Assembly (NCBI GenBank): GCA_031841125.1
Contig: CM063109.1
Span: 64,920,914-64,984,913 of the forward strand
DNA length: 64,000 nt
Reading direction: 5' to 3'
From: Acanthococcus lagerstroemiae
Taxonomy: Eukaryota > Arthropoda > Insecta > Hemiptera > Eriococcidae
This document shows, piece after piece, positions 58,201-64,000 of this stretch (the stretch's first letter is position 1; every line of letters begins with the position of its first letter). Both the position numbers and the translations under genes were made by a program. The notes beneath the pieces were generated by a model that was not told where the DNA came from, did no database searches, and worked only from the letters and a program-made list of their open reading frames with translations.

Positions 58201-61200
58201 CATTGGTGCAGTATCTCTTCTATTATTTTGCTAAAATCTATTCGCAGTGGGTTAGCTACTCTAATAACAAATACTTTAAGAAACTCATCGTAGCGAATAT
58301 GAAATGTAATAATATGGAATGGGAGGACCCCCGGTAGAGCTCACCCCGCTATCACTACCTTCCAGCGTCACCACGCATACCAAGATGAGGAGGTGAGGAG
58401 TGAAGGAAGGAAGCGCGTCCGTCTGTGGTACATCCGAATTTCAGGTTTAGTGCTAGGTAAGCCTTGCCTTGGTCAGTAGGGTGTTCCATAGTGGCCCTGG
58501 CAGGACAGCGCGAATCCGAAGTGGAGAGGCGAAATAGAGGCTCGGGTCAGCCTCAATGCGTCCCTCTGGTCACTGATATGATACTCGAAAGCGCCGTTTC
58601 CAAGACCAGGGGTGCGGTATCTGGAGAGCCACTTTGACATGCGTTCAATTGCCATACGCTCCACCGAGTAAATAGAAACGTCAGAAGCCCACTAAAGGAG
58701 AAAACCGGTGGAAAAGGAATCTGAAATGTCTTCTGGATACCTCTTCACACTTTCGCAGTTTTCGAGTTATTTCAGCCGTTTCTGTATCATTTTGGCCGAT
58801 TTCTACTCGTTTTACAGGCAGGCGGAAAATAGAAAAGTTGAAATTTTCATGAACGGCGTGCAAAATCCATTTTTCAAAACGCCACTAATCGCTATAGTTT
58901 GAAACGACTTGATTTACGATTTACATTGTTCAGAAAGGGTGAAAATATAGTCTCAAATTGCTCGCTATGTTTTAAAATCTTCTATTTCACAATATAATGA
59001 AAAGAAAACTTTAAATGCATCTTCTACAAAACGATGTTATTGTCTGTACGCTCTTCTTGCATCGTAGAACTCAAATGAGACGTACTCACTTCTGGAAGAA
59101 AACTTGACAAAAATTTATCGTTCTCAATGTTGCATATTACAGGTACTAAATAATGTTAAGTCGTTTTTAATGGGAGCATATTTCTTCTTATCCTGTCTCG
59201 GTTCGTGCATCTCTGTCATGAACGGAGCACCCTTTCAAACAATTAAAACTCGTAGCCATCATTAACGTTGCTGGAATTCTCCTGAAGCTCGCATCAGCTA
59301 TTGAATTTTGTTAAAGTAACAATCTGGGTATTCCACTCTACTCCCAACAGAACTGTACTCGGAATTTGTTTTCCTCATTGAACTAAATTCCCCTCCAGAC
59401 TTCACAAAAGATAACACACACCATCTGTTCGGGTTTTCAACTCTCTAGAGATACATACAATAACGTACACATCGATAGATTTCACAGCCAACAATATTGG
59501 TCATTTTAATTAATTTTCCGCTGAATCAAGATAAGCAATCAGGTCGAGAAATCGAATCACCTCGAGCCATAACACGTGTATCAGCAATACGCAAATGCCT
59601 AATCGTGAACAATGAAGTTTTTCACTTCAAACTCACCACAATCAGCCGTACAAGAAGTCAAGTTCAAAGAACTGTTAAATTGACAACTTACTTGTTTCAA
59701 ATCTTCCCCCATCAATACAGTTTGCGCTGCGTGAATGAAGTCCGGAATGAGCAACGTATAACCCGGTAACTGTCTCGAGAAGAACTTCGGTCCGGTGTGC
59801 TTTATGATAGCGTAGACCACGCTCTAAACGAGCAAAATACCAAAATTACCATAATTTCTCGACTTCCAACGAGCCACACTCAAAGCCACAAACTTACTTT
59901 ATCAGTCGAAGTCAACCCCGTATGGAGTACGTTGTAGAATTTAGAAATATGCAACCGTGAAAGACACGAATCTGGCACTGCTAATGTCGTCTGGCACAAC
60001 AATCTGTACGCGGACACTTTCCCTTTGAAATACTCCGGGGGCAACTGCAAAGACTAAACAAAAAACGATATTTCACGGGTAATTCGAGTTGACCCGAAAT
60101 TTATCGTTATTGTAAAGCACATAGAGGCAGAAAAAATACACAACAGTTCCGTTACCTCGAAACACCACGGAGTGAATATCGTTAATGGCGGTATTAGTTC
60201 CGGCACAGGCGGAGTTTTTTGATTGTCTTCGGGTACACCCAGGTTCGACTTCATCTACACGCGTGAACAGCGGACAACCGAATTAGCACGAGAAGATGCG
60301 TACCGCCAATACGCTCGTAAAGCGAAAACGAAAATATTCTAGGTCACCTTAATCATCGTGTTCGACAGCTCGATCAAGTACTGGAAGACCTGCGCGTGCA
60401 AATTCGCGTCTGTTATTTCGTTCACATTTCCCAATGCGCCCAGCATCCGCTTCCACAAAACTATAGCCACATCCGGTAACCAGCCTCTGATATTTCCGCC
60501 AGCAATCACCGATTTCTGATCGTCTTCTGAAGCTGAAATTCAAATCACTCGAACGTCGATATTACAACTCCAATCAATTCGTGCACTCGGAGAAAAGCCG
60601 CGAAGAAGCAGAAATTTGAATTTAGCTGATTAGATCGATTAATTGCGAAAACGAAGCACGTTCATGTGGCCCGGTCGCAGTTCGAATACAGATGACTGTC
60701 GACGAGAGAAAAAAGAGAGGCTGCGTTTTTTTACGCCAGGCTACTGAAGCGTGACTTCCGCTTTGGTGCGCATGCGTTAAGCAGCGAGTCGGTTTTATTG
60801 CATTTCCGCGACACGTTGAAACACGAACGAGAAGGTGCAAAAATGAGGTGGTCAAAATACTCTTTTACGTTAATCAAATGGCATTCTTACAGTTAAACCT
60901 GTCGGTTTACATTGTTTACGGAAATTCGCATAACTACATACGGTATCGTACCTATCATTAAATTTTCATGAGCCACTTCGATCTGAATGGGAGCATCTTT
61001 AATCGAATTGTTCTCCATACCGCTGGACGGTGCTGGTGAAGCGGACCTTGAATGGGTTTCCGAGCCGCATTCTTCTGTTAATTAACACGTTATGATAATG
61101 AGTAAATCGTAACCAACGTTTTGAAAGAAGAAACACAAAACGGAGAGGGACTTACGAGCGTGGCCCTTCAGCGAATCCAGAGACCTCCACTTCCTGTATT

Positions 61201-61520
61201 CTTTGGTTTTACGAGGTTTTCTGCTGTCGGTCGATAAGGATATGGTTTCGAAACTGGAATCCGACGGATCTACACAGAGGAATTAACGTGAGATGTTCCA
61301 TGAAATGATAATTTCAACATTATTAGCGTTATTCGCAATTGAACTGGTCTGAACTTTGTTTAATTACCAGTTTCGGTGACGAAATCACTTTTCTTCATAA
61401 CAGATTTCTTGGCAGATGGAATATTCGTATCACTCTTGCTGCGTCTTAGTAAAAACGAAACTACTCTTTTATGTTCACTTAGTCGTTCGTTCACTTCAAC
61501 AGTTTCCGCTTCTGAACTTC
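22257..61520 (-). CDS. RALGAPA1: Ral GTPase-activating protein subunit alpha, 3' 23 exons
   Basis: Minus-strand exons: 61368-61520, 61156-61269, 60952-61074, 60348-60532, 60156-60254, 59898-60053, 59692-59823, 46892-47002, 45864-46031, 43677-43787, 43432-43605, 43153-43362, 38196-38345, 37929-38118, 36986-37164, 34479-34657, 34227-34392, 29539-29667, 29291-29446, 29046-29204, 28835-28962, 22554-22687, 22257-22435. All are GT-AG and every phase agrees (1160 codons to TGA). Order and content follow RALGAPA1/2, for example [56 protein letters not shown] and TFEDFAAQV. RalGAP alpha, paired with RALGAPB, switches off RalA/RalB and is itself restrained by Akt phosphorylation in mammals. The N-terminal part (roughly 800-900 residues in relatives) lies beyond the window. 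The 12.7-kb intron 47003-59691 is full of transposons. Which paralogue (1 or 2) it corresponds to cannot be told; insects usually have one. Confidence 0.95.
23290..23968. mobile_element. Nested foldback MITE, 679 bp
   Basis: Outer ends ATGGGTCACTTGACACCAAA and its exact complement continue to about 34 bp of perfect inverted repeat, flanked by ATAC on both sides (23286-23289, 23969-23972). A third, diverged end copy lies inside near 23612-23643. Three copies of TGTTATGTGGAAACTGAGTC or its complement occur. It looks like a foldback unit in which one arm has been duplicated. Confidence 0.85.
24330..24640 (+). repeat. Dispersed repeat, copy 1 (pairs with 36090-36430)
   Basis: CTCAGAATTCTGTGAT, GAAGATCTTTTGAAA and ATACGCCATAG appear in order here and at 36247-36303, ending with CACCCTG in both. 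It is a diverged repeat family in two introns of the same gene. Confidence 0.65.
24690..25400 (+). repeat. Decayed satellite-like repeat
   Basis: Several poor copies of a roughly 150-200-base unit carry words such as TATCGAAA(C/T)AGGG, GTTTTCGGGT/GTTTCCGGTT and a run ending ATTTCAACAGATTTCTG. Similar units appear at 22890-23060 and 35500-35700. Confidence 0.45.
26455..27225 (+). repeat. Minisatellite, ~61-bp period, about 13 units
   Basis: The word ACACATGAGCAAGGTGGGGG and variants recur at about 26470, 26533, 26594, 26658, 26719, 26812, 26863, 26904, 26965, 27028, 27089, 27150 and 27211. Spacing is mostly 61-64, with a shuffled stretch at 26780-26904. Each unit also has GTGTGGAAAAGCGAGGGGAA and GGCGGGGGCAAGCTTCTAA. 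The long minus-strand frames (for example 26715-27287) are by-products of the repeat; 61 is not a multiple of 3. Confidence 0.9.
27295..27960 (+). repeat. Tandem pair, ~374-bp unit
   Basis: AAAATTACAGAGAAAGATCA with CTTCTCTTTCATTACTGA at 27295 recurs as AAGAATTACAGGGACATATC with CTTCTACTTCATTACTGA at 27669. The later words ACTTTCTCCTTCCC and ACTTGTC(T/C)ATATAT also repeat. The pair is diverged. Confidence 0.6.
27963..28011 (+). repeat. (TTA)n-rich microsatellite
   Basis: TTATTATTATTTATTATTATTATTATTAA low-complexity run followed by an abrupt change to CG-rich sequence (GCGGCGCGGGAAATG). Confidence 0.8.
28835..29667 (-). other. Rap/RalGAP catalytic domain exons of RALGAPA
   Basis: Four exons (29539-29667, 29291-29446, 29046-29204, 28835-28962) encode the GAP core. 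It starts [19 protein letters not shown] and includes [17 protein letters not shown] and [14 protein letters not shown]. The asparagine of LGND is the thumb that supplies catalysis in RapGAP-family enzymes and is intact. The core ends PYFGPCLNE...[12 protein letters not shown]. These exons are much more conserved than the rest of the gene, as expected for the active part. Confidence 0.93.
29891..30560 (+). pseudogene. Mariner-like transposase remnant
   Basis: The left end TACGAGGGCTGTCCAAGAAG looks like a mariner inverted repeat. Broken frames show FCVKLGKSAQEM, then [23 protein letters not shown] and finally [20 protein letters not shown]. In mariners the last motif (HPPYSPDLAPCDF) carries the third catalytic Asp, which is still readable. 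Several frameshifts and internal losses make it inactive. The right terminal repeat was not found. Confidence 0.75.
30625..31075. mobile_element. hAT-type MITE, 451 bp
   Basis: Ends CAGGGTTTGAAAGCC and GACTTTCAAACCCTG are inverted repeats. The flanks GGTAAAAC (30617-30624) and GGTACAAC (31076-31083) form an 8-bp duplication with one mismatch. The interior is a low-complexity series of GGCTTTCGGCTAT words. No transposase. Confidence 0.85.
32435..32651 (+). repeat. tRNA-derived SINE, most complete copy
   Basis: The tRNA-like head has an A box, TTGGCCGAACGG (32446-32457), and a canonical B box, GGTTCGAGCCC (32491-32501), joined by GCGCGCTGGTCTCGGAATCC. The body matches 5261 and 63083. Flanking AGACCTAAAGGAAA (32421-32434) and AGACCTAAAAGAAA (32652-32665) are a 14-bp duplication with one mismatch. 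The internal pol III promoter is intact. Confidence 0.92.
32695..33459. mobile_element. hAT-type non-autonomous element, 765 bp
   Basis: A perfect 8-bp duplication, ATAACAAA, flanks it (32687-32694, 33460-33467). The ends TGCTGTCGAATA and, reverse-complemented, AGTGCTGCCGATTC continue into ATCGATTAATCGATT on both sides. The interior has many (A)ATCGATTAA words. No transposase frame. Confidence 0.85.
33675..33753 (-). mobile_element. Truncated copy of the LINE-tail mini-retroposon
   Basis: GGGACGTATGGCGATGCACG followed by CATGCCAAAGTGGCCCCTAT matches the family at 6935, 20825, 51962 and 58550. It stops at ACTACCCT, shorter than the others. Confidence 0.8.
35081..36985. other. RALGAPA intron interior
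   Basis: Holds satellite-like repeats (35270-35800), the second copy of a dispersed repeat (36090-36430) and one end of a GATC-rich hAT-like element with terminus ATCTTGCCTATCCCTG at 36881-36896. No exon seen. Confidence 0.5.
36090..36430 (+). repeat. Dispersed repeat, copy 2 (pairs with 24330-24640)
   Basis: Shares CTCAGAATTCTGTGAT, GAAGATCTTTTGAAA, ATACGCCATAG, AAAATAAATGACTTTAAAT-like sequence and a CACCCTG end with the first copy. Confidence 0.65.
37388..37665 (+). repeat. ~280-bp dispersed repeat, copy 1 (inverted copy at 46215)
   Basis: It runs from GAGCTAGTGTTGTGGACGA through ACATGTACAAGTAAAATGAG, TTTTTTATGGAAAATTTGAG, GATGAGCCCAACTTCA and CGCTAGAGAGCGACTCTTCA to GCGTCCAAACGC. The same series occurs reversed at 46215-46500. 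It lies in the intron between two RALGAPA exons. Confidence 0.8.
39337..39586. mobile_element. MITE, family A (copy 2)
   Basis: Inverted ends of 30 bp, TGGACGCTGTTAAGCGTAAG then GGAACCAACC, with a single mismatch between ends. The body matches 10950-11210 almost throughout. This copy is better preserved at its right end. Confidence 0.88.
40111..41023. mobile_element. Palindromic mariner derivative
   Basis: Arms of about 370 bp are inverted copies of the same mariner 3' half. The right arm (40637-41023, sense) encodes [20 protein letters not shown], then [20 protein letters not shown] and [13 protein letters not shown] before TAG. The left arm (40111-40483) carries the same C-terminus antisense. 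Outer ends AGGGTTGTTCAAAAAGTAAG and GGGTCGTTCAAAAAGTAAGG in reverse are the mariner terminal repeat. Loop about 150 bp. No N-terminal half remains, so it cannot encode a transposase. Confidence 0.85.
42563..42985 (-). pseudogene. RTE-like LINE, 3' fragment
   Basis: Minus-strand frames give [17 protein letters not shown] sequence, then [19 protein letters not shown], and end [20 protein letters not shown], the usual C-terminus of this LINE group. It is related to the copy at 54560-58310 and broken by stops. Confidence 0.65.
44100..45440 (+). pseudogene. R1/jockey-type LINE, 3' part, broken
   Basis: The region is GC-rich against its AT-rich surroundings. Frames in different phases show a reverse-transcriptase thumb region ([20 protein letters not shown]), then [20 protein letters not shown], a [19 protein letters not shown] zinc-finger-like C-terminus and a Lys/Arg-rich tail, followed by a 3' UTR to about 45440. 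At least three frameshifts. It is a 5'-truncated copy in the RALGAPA intron 43788-45863. Confidence 0.8.
46215..46500 (-). repeat. ~280-bp dispersed repeat, copy 2 (inverted relative to 37388)
   Basis: GTTTGGACGCTAAAGAGTCG through AAGATGATCAGTGACAAAAA to CTCGTCCACAACACTAGCGC is the reverse complement of 37388-37665 with about 10-15 percent difference by eye. Confidence 0.8.
47003..51115. other. First part of the 12.7-kb RALGAPA intron
   Basis: AT-rich, with a hAT-like end CAGTGGCGTAGCCAG at 48217-48231 followed by a G run, GATC-rich sequence (49130-49290, 49720-49820) and no exon or transposase frame I can support. Confidence 0.45.
51116..51194. repeat. Perfect 32-bp hairpin with 15-base loop
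   Basis: The arm 51116-51147 (TGAGGAGTTATCTGTCAAAA then GGGCGTCCGTTC) is the exact reverse complement of 51163-51194. No flanking duplication was found. Because the gene runs leftward, the hairpin would be in the RALGAPA pre-mRNA. Confidence 0.95.
51962..52910 (-). pseudogene. R1-like LINE, 3' end, broken
   Basis: A GC-rich block. On the minus strand, [20 protein letters not shown] then LSGNGCFDS is the LINE C-terminal HGE(L/V)..HLTQ..SGHG motif. Frameshifts follow, then [20 protein letters not shown] with a Lys/Arg-rich end. The 3' UTR ends in the same ~108-bp tail found alone at 6935 and 20825. Confidence 0.8.
52911..54559. other. RALGAPA intron, unassigned
   Basis: No exon seen. Near 53910-54060 a TATATAAA box (53975-53985) sits in sequence that could be a promoter or solo LTR, but I could not find matching TG...CA ends or a target duplication. 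Confidence 0.35.
54875..55047. mobile_element. 173-bp MITE inside the RTE-like LINE
   Basis: Perfect 13-bp inverted ends GGGATGTTAACCT and AGGTTAACATCCC interrupt the reading order of the minus-strand LINE. Target duplication unclear (T-rich flanks). Confidence 0.75.
55918..56538. mobile_element. 621-bp DNA element with ~35-bp TIRs, ATTT duplication
   Basis: Left GTGACGCGCCATTAGAAACC continues to ATACCTTCGGGTGAA. The right end, reversed, is GTGACGCGCCGTGAGAAACC continuing to the same. ATTT is present at 55914-55917 and 56539-56542. It sits inside the minus-strand LINE, and removing it with one ATTT makes the LINE frame continuous there (FNQ then IDSNQERE). No transposase. Confidence 0.9.
56596..58130 (+). 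pseudogene. Second RTE-like LINE, inserted in the first, opposite strand
   Basis: Plus-strand frames: [84 protein letters not shown] (the catalytic ADD motif intact), [19 protein letters not shown] and [20 protein letters not shown]. Several frameshifts and stops break it. GGAAGTTAG at the left and AGAAATTAG at the right junction look like a diverged target duplication within the host LINE. Confidence 0.8.
58330..58672 (+). mobile_element. R1-like LINE 3' UTR copy
   Basis: Same sequence as the 3' part of 51962-52910, opposite strand: GGTCAGTAGGGTGTTCCATA, GTGGCCCTGGCAGGAC, GGCTCGGGTCAGCCTCAA, then the 108-bp tail ending GCCATACGCTCCACCGA. No coding part left. Confidence 0.8.
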
Positions 61521-62576
61521 CTGTAATACATACATGATCATTAATTTACAGATCGTCGGTTACCATGACCCAAAATCTAACATTAGATTTTCGAATTCAC
61601 CCAGCGGTAACACATCAGCTATATTTGAGTTTTTTACAACACTACCCAAACTAGGTAAAATAAAGGAAAATTCTCTAGTACAACTAGGGCGCTTTCTTCC
61701 TTTGTCGCTATCCTCCATCCTCCCAACGAACATCACTGACATTTGCTTCATTCAGGTTGGACTTTCACGGCAGTTTGTTCCCCTTTTGTACACAGTACTG
61801 AACACTACGAGAGTAAAGAAAATCGAATCAAATCATTGTATCTTCGAATTCGTTTGGATTCTTTCAAGAGGAAGCGACGGCGGTGTTTAGTAAGCGAAGA
61901 AAATAGGTCAACAAAATAAAACGAGAAAGACGCAGGAGGGGCATGCGAATGCTGAAGAGAGAAAATTTTTGAAAACTAGTTAAATCGACTTTTGGAGCTC
62001 TATTGATATTTGTATGCCTTTTTAGCACATTTTTAACTGAACACGTTGATTCTTTTTTATTTATTTGAAGAAAAATTTCCCGGTGCAATGATATATATTA
62101 CTTCAGAGCCGGTCACTTCTAAATTTGAAATCATGCTGAACGAAGGAGGTATCCACACATCGAATGTGAGAAAATACGTGATCAAGTGCATGGAGTCAAG
62201 GGCATGGTTGCACCTGAACAACGATCATACGTGTTGTTACTGGCTCTCTCGACCATAATCGCCACACCTTTTCTTAAAGTAAATTTTCGAGAACAGAAAA
62301 AAGGAGGAGAGATATCTTGGCTTTCAAACCTTTTTTTTTTTTTTCATTACAGGCGGAGCTCGGAGGCTATAGAGTCGACGGAAATCAAGAGACAAAAAAG
62401 AAAAATATATAAGGTGACAGACAGACAGTGAGATAAACTAACAAATCGACTAACACACCAAAAAGGAAGGAGGTTACGAACGAACAGACAGACCTACAAA
62501 TGTAATGCCTAGCAGCTATAAACAGACATTTTTAAGGTTGGAATAGGAGAAAATGCGGTGTTCGTACACAAAAGGT

Positions 62577-62911
62577 CAGGGATGGGCAAGATCAATTAAT
62601 TTTTAAATCAAAAGATAATAATGATCAAATAGATCAAAAATATAATTATCTAAGATCACCAAAAGATTATTAGCATTGCGATCCGAATGTTCGTCATCTT
62701 TTTCTCATTCTAAAATTATCTAAGGTCATAATCAATAAGATTACAAAAGTAGAATACAATCGTGATTCAAAGGCCAAAAAGATTTCACGATCTAAAATCT
62801 TTCGTTCTCAAAATGATCTTTTGGTCAGAATCTGTGATCTTCTTCAGTGATTTTAGTGTTCTGCGGATCATAATTTTGGATTACTAAATTAATGATCCCG
62901 TCCATCTCTAG
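62577..62911. mobile_element. GATC-rich hAT-like MITE
   Basis: Left end CAGGGATGGGCAAGATCAAT, right end ATGATCCCGTCCATCTCTAG, an imperfect inverted pair. The interior is full of (A)GATC(A/T) words. It is related to the end at 36881-36896. No clear target duplication. Confidence 0.55.
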
Positions 62912-63082
62912 TGCAAATATTTCCAAGAAATACTGTCAGAAGATGTATAAACTCAAGACTTTCCACCCTTATTTACATTATATGGAACGCACAGACAGAA
63001 AGCAGGTCCATAATGTCGGGGGGAGTTACCTTCGTCTGCTCCCCCTTGGAAAAGTAGTTACGCTCCTGGGCAGATAAATAAG

Positions 63083-63292
63083 GTGGATAGCGCGCTAGTC
63101 TTGGAATCCGGAGGTCCCGGGTTCGAGCCCACGTCCCAACTCGCTATATTTCGACCTACCTAGGCCGGTTTTTCGGCAAGCAGAAAAGAAGGCTAAGATA
63201 GCCCTAACAGCCTCCTCGACATCTCTGAGGTGGTAATGCTCGAAAGGGCGGACTCCAGGGCTCGGGTTGAGAGTAAAAATAGAAAAGAGATA
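63083..63292 (+). repeat. tRNA-derived SINE, 5'-truncated copy
   Basis: Starts inside the A box at GGTGGATAGCGCGCTAGTC and keeps the B box GGTTCGAGCCC (63120-63130) and the whole body down to CTCGGGTTGAGAGTAAAAATAG. It has lost the first tRNA-like bases. No clear duplication. Confidence 0.85.
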
Positions 63293-64000
63293 CACAAGGA
63301 AATTGACGAACAAACAAACGGACTGACAGATCAACGCAGAAAGCCATATCACATTGATGGGGAGATACATGAATACACAGATACACAGGTACAGACAAAT
63401 CAGATACAGAGAAGTGGGGAGATCATGGCTCTCAGCGAACCTTCAAAATTCTGACCCATAGGAATTACACTGAATTAGTAATGATAATGGTAGTGAACCC
63501 TTGGATTTGTCATCCCTCGAAATTGTTCACCACCTAAATAATGAACTCTAGGGATGACTGGAACCCTAGAAACTGCGAACCCTGACAGTAATGATAACTG
63601 AAGACTCACACTCAAGATGGTCCTAAATCAAAATCAGAAATACGATTTTTCCAAGAAATAATGAACAAAAGTTTCTGTTCATTTGCACGCTAGACATAAT
63701 TGTTCTCTTTAGATATTCTACTCTTCAATTTTCGTTAAACACGAAACTGATTCATTTGATGGCGACTGAACTTCAGAATTCTTAAACAGAGAAAACGATT
63801 TTTTGAACATCAGCTCCTCAACTACGTATCTTCCAAATAAACTCTAGAGAAACTGTAAGTCCTCAAAATTAAGCAGTTTAGTAATGACAATACTTAATTC
63901 TCTGAACAAGGAATGCCAGTGATAACAGTTTTGAACTTTCGAAATATTCTACCTTGTGAATTGTGCTGTAAATGCAAAGTCAGAAGTAAATCAAAATCTC

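Larger units (their letters stand above)
54560..58310 (-). pseudogene. RTE-like LINE, interrupted by three insertions
   Basis: Minus-strand pieces of one reverse transcriptase. 58140-58310 ends [20 protein letters not shown]. 56543-56595 reads [20 protein letters not shown]. 55120-55913 has [35 protein letters not shown] and [15 protein letters not shown]. 54560-54874 is the C-terminal part with [15 protein letters not shown]. The usual F/YADD catalytic motif is FAVD, so one Asp is lost. Removing 54875-55047, 55918-56538 and about 56596-58130 restores the order of the domains. The endonuclease part is absent. Confidence 0.8.
61521..64000. other. RALGAPA intron at the right edge
   Basis: Upstream of the first visible RALGAPA exon. 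It includes overlapping open frames on both strands at 61534-61890, a plus-strand frame at 62071-62258, a GATC-rich element (62577-62911) and a SINE (63083-63292). I could not phase any of these to RALGAPA. The first visible exon needs a donor of phase 1 further right. Confidence 0.5.

Noticed and set aside
61560..61751. Additional RALGAPA exon on the minus strand
   Set aside because: Its donor leaves phase 2 while the next exon needs phase 1, and the intron would be only about 35 bp.

Overview
This is an AT-rich eukaryotic window with GT-AG introns, intron-borne transposon remnants, tRNA-derived SINEs and short terminal-inverted-repeat elements. The gene content and the retroelement protein families point to an arthropod, most likely an insect. 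A hemipteran is my guess from general sequence flavour only.

Layout. Positions 1-2526 hold exons of a minus-strand gene that runs off the left edge; its last visible exon resembles the conserved block of SPATA7. A possible very short intronless plus-strand gene (56 codons, with TATA box and poly(A) signal) lies at 3823-4193. Positions 4542-8971 carry a complete nine-exon minus-strand gene for a type II membrane gamma-glutamyltransferase of the GGT7 type (506 residues). It is unusually compact, has Ser at the expected catalytic Thr position and has lost the substrate-loop serines. Positions 11589-14134 carry a plus-strand leucine-rich-repeat gene whose exons follow PPP1R42. The interval 14.1-22.2 kb is mostly repeats.

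From 22257 to the right edge lies the 3' two thirds of a very large minus-strand gene, the Ral GTPase-activating protein alpha subunit (RALGAPA1/2 type). I could phase 23 exons (1160 codons), ending with the Rap/RalGAP catalytic domain and its asparagine thumb. The N-terminal exons lie beyond 64000.

The RALGAPA introns hold most of the mobile DNA: R1/jockey-like and RTE-like LINE fragments (one RTE-like copy interrupted three times by other elements), a palindromic mariner derivative, hAT-type non-autonomous elements with 8-bp target duplications, SINEs with 12-14-bp duplications, a ~108-bp LINE-tail mini-retroposon, a 61-bp-period minisatellite, and several near-perfect hairpins. No operon-like relation between genes is expected; SPATA7- and PPP1R42-type proteins are both cilium or sperm associated in other animals, and GGT7 and RalGAP have no obvious link to them.
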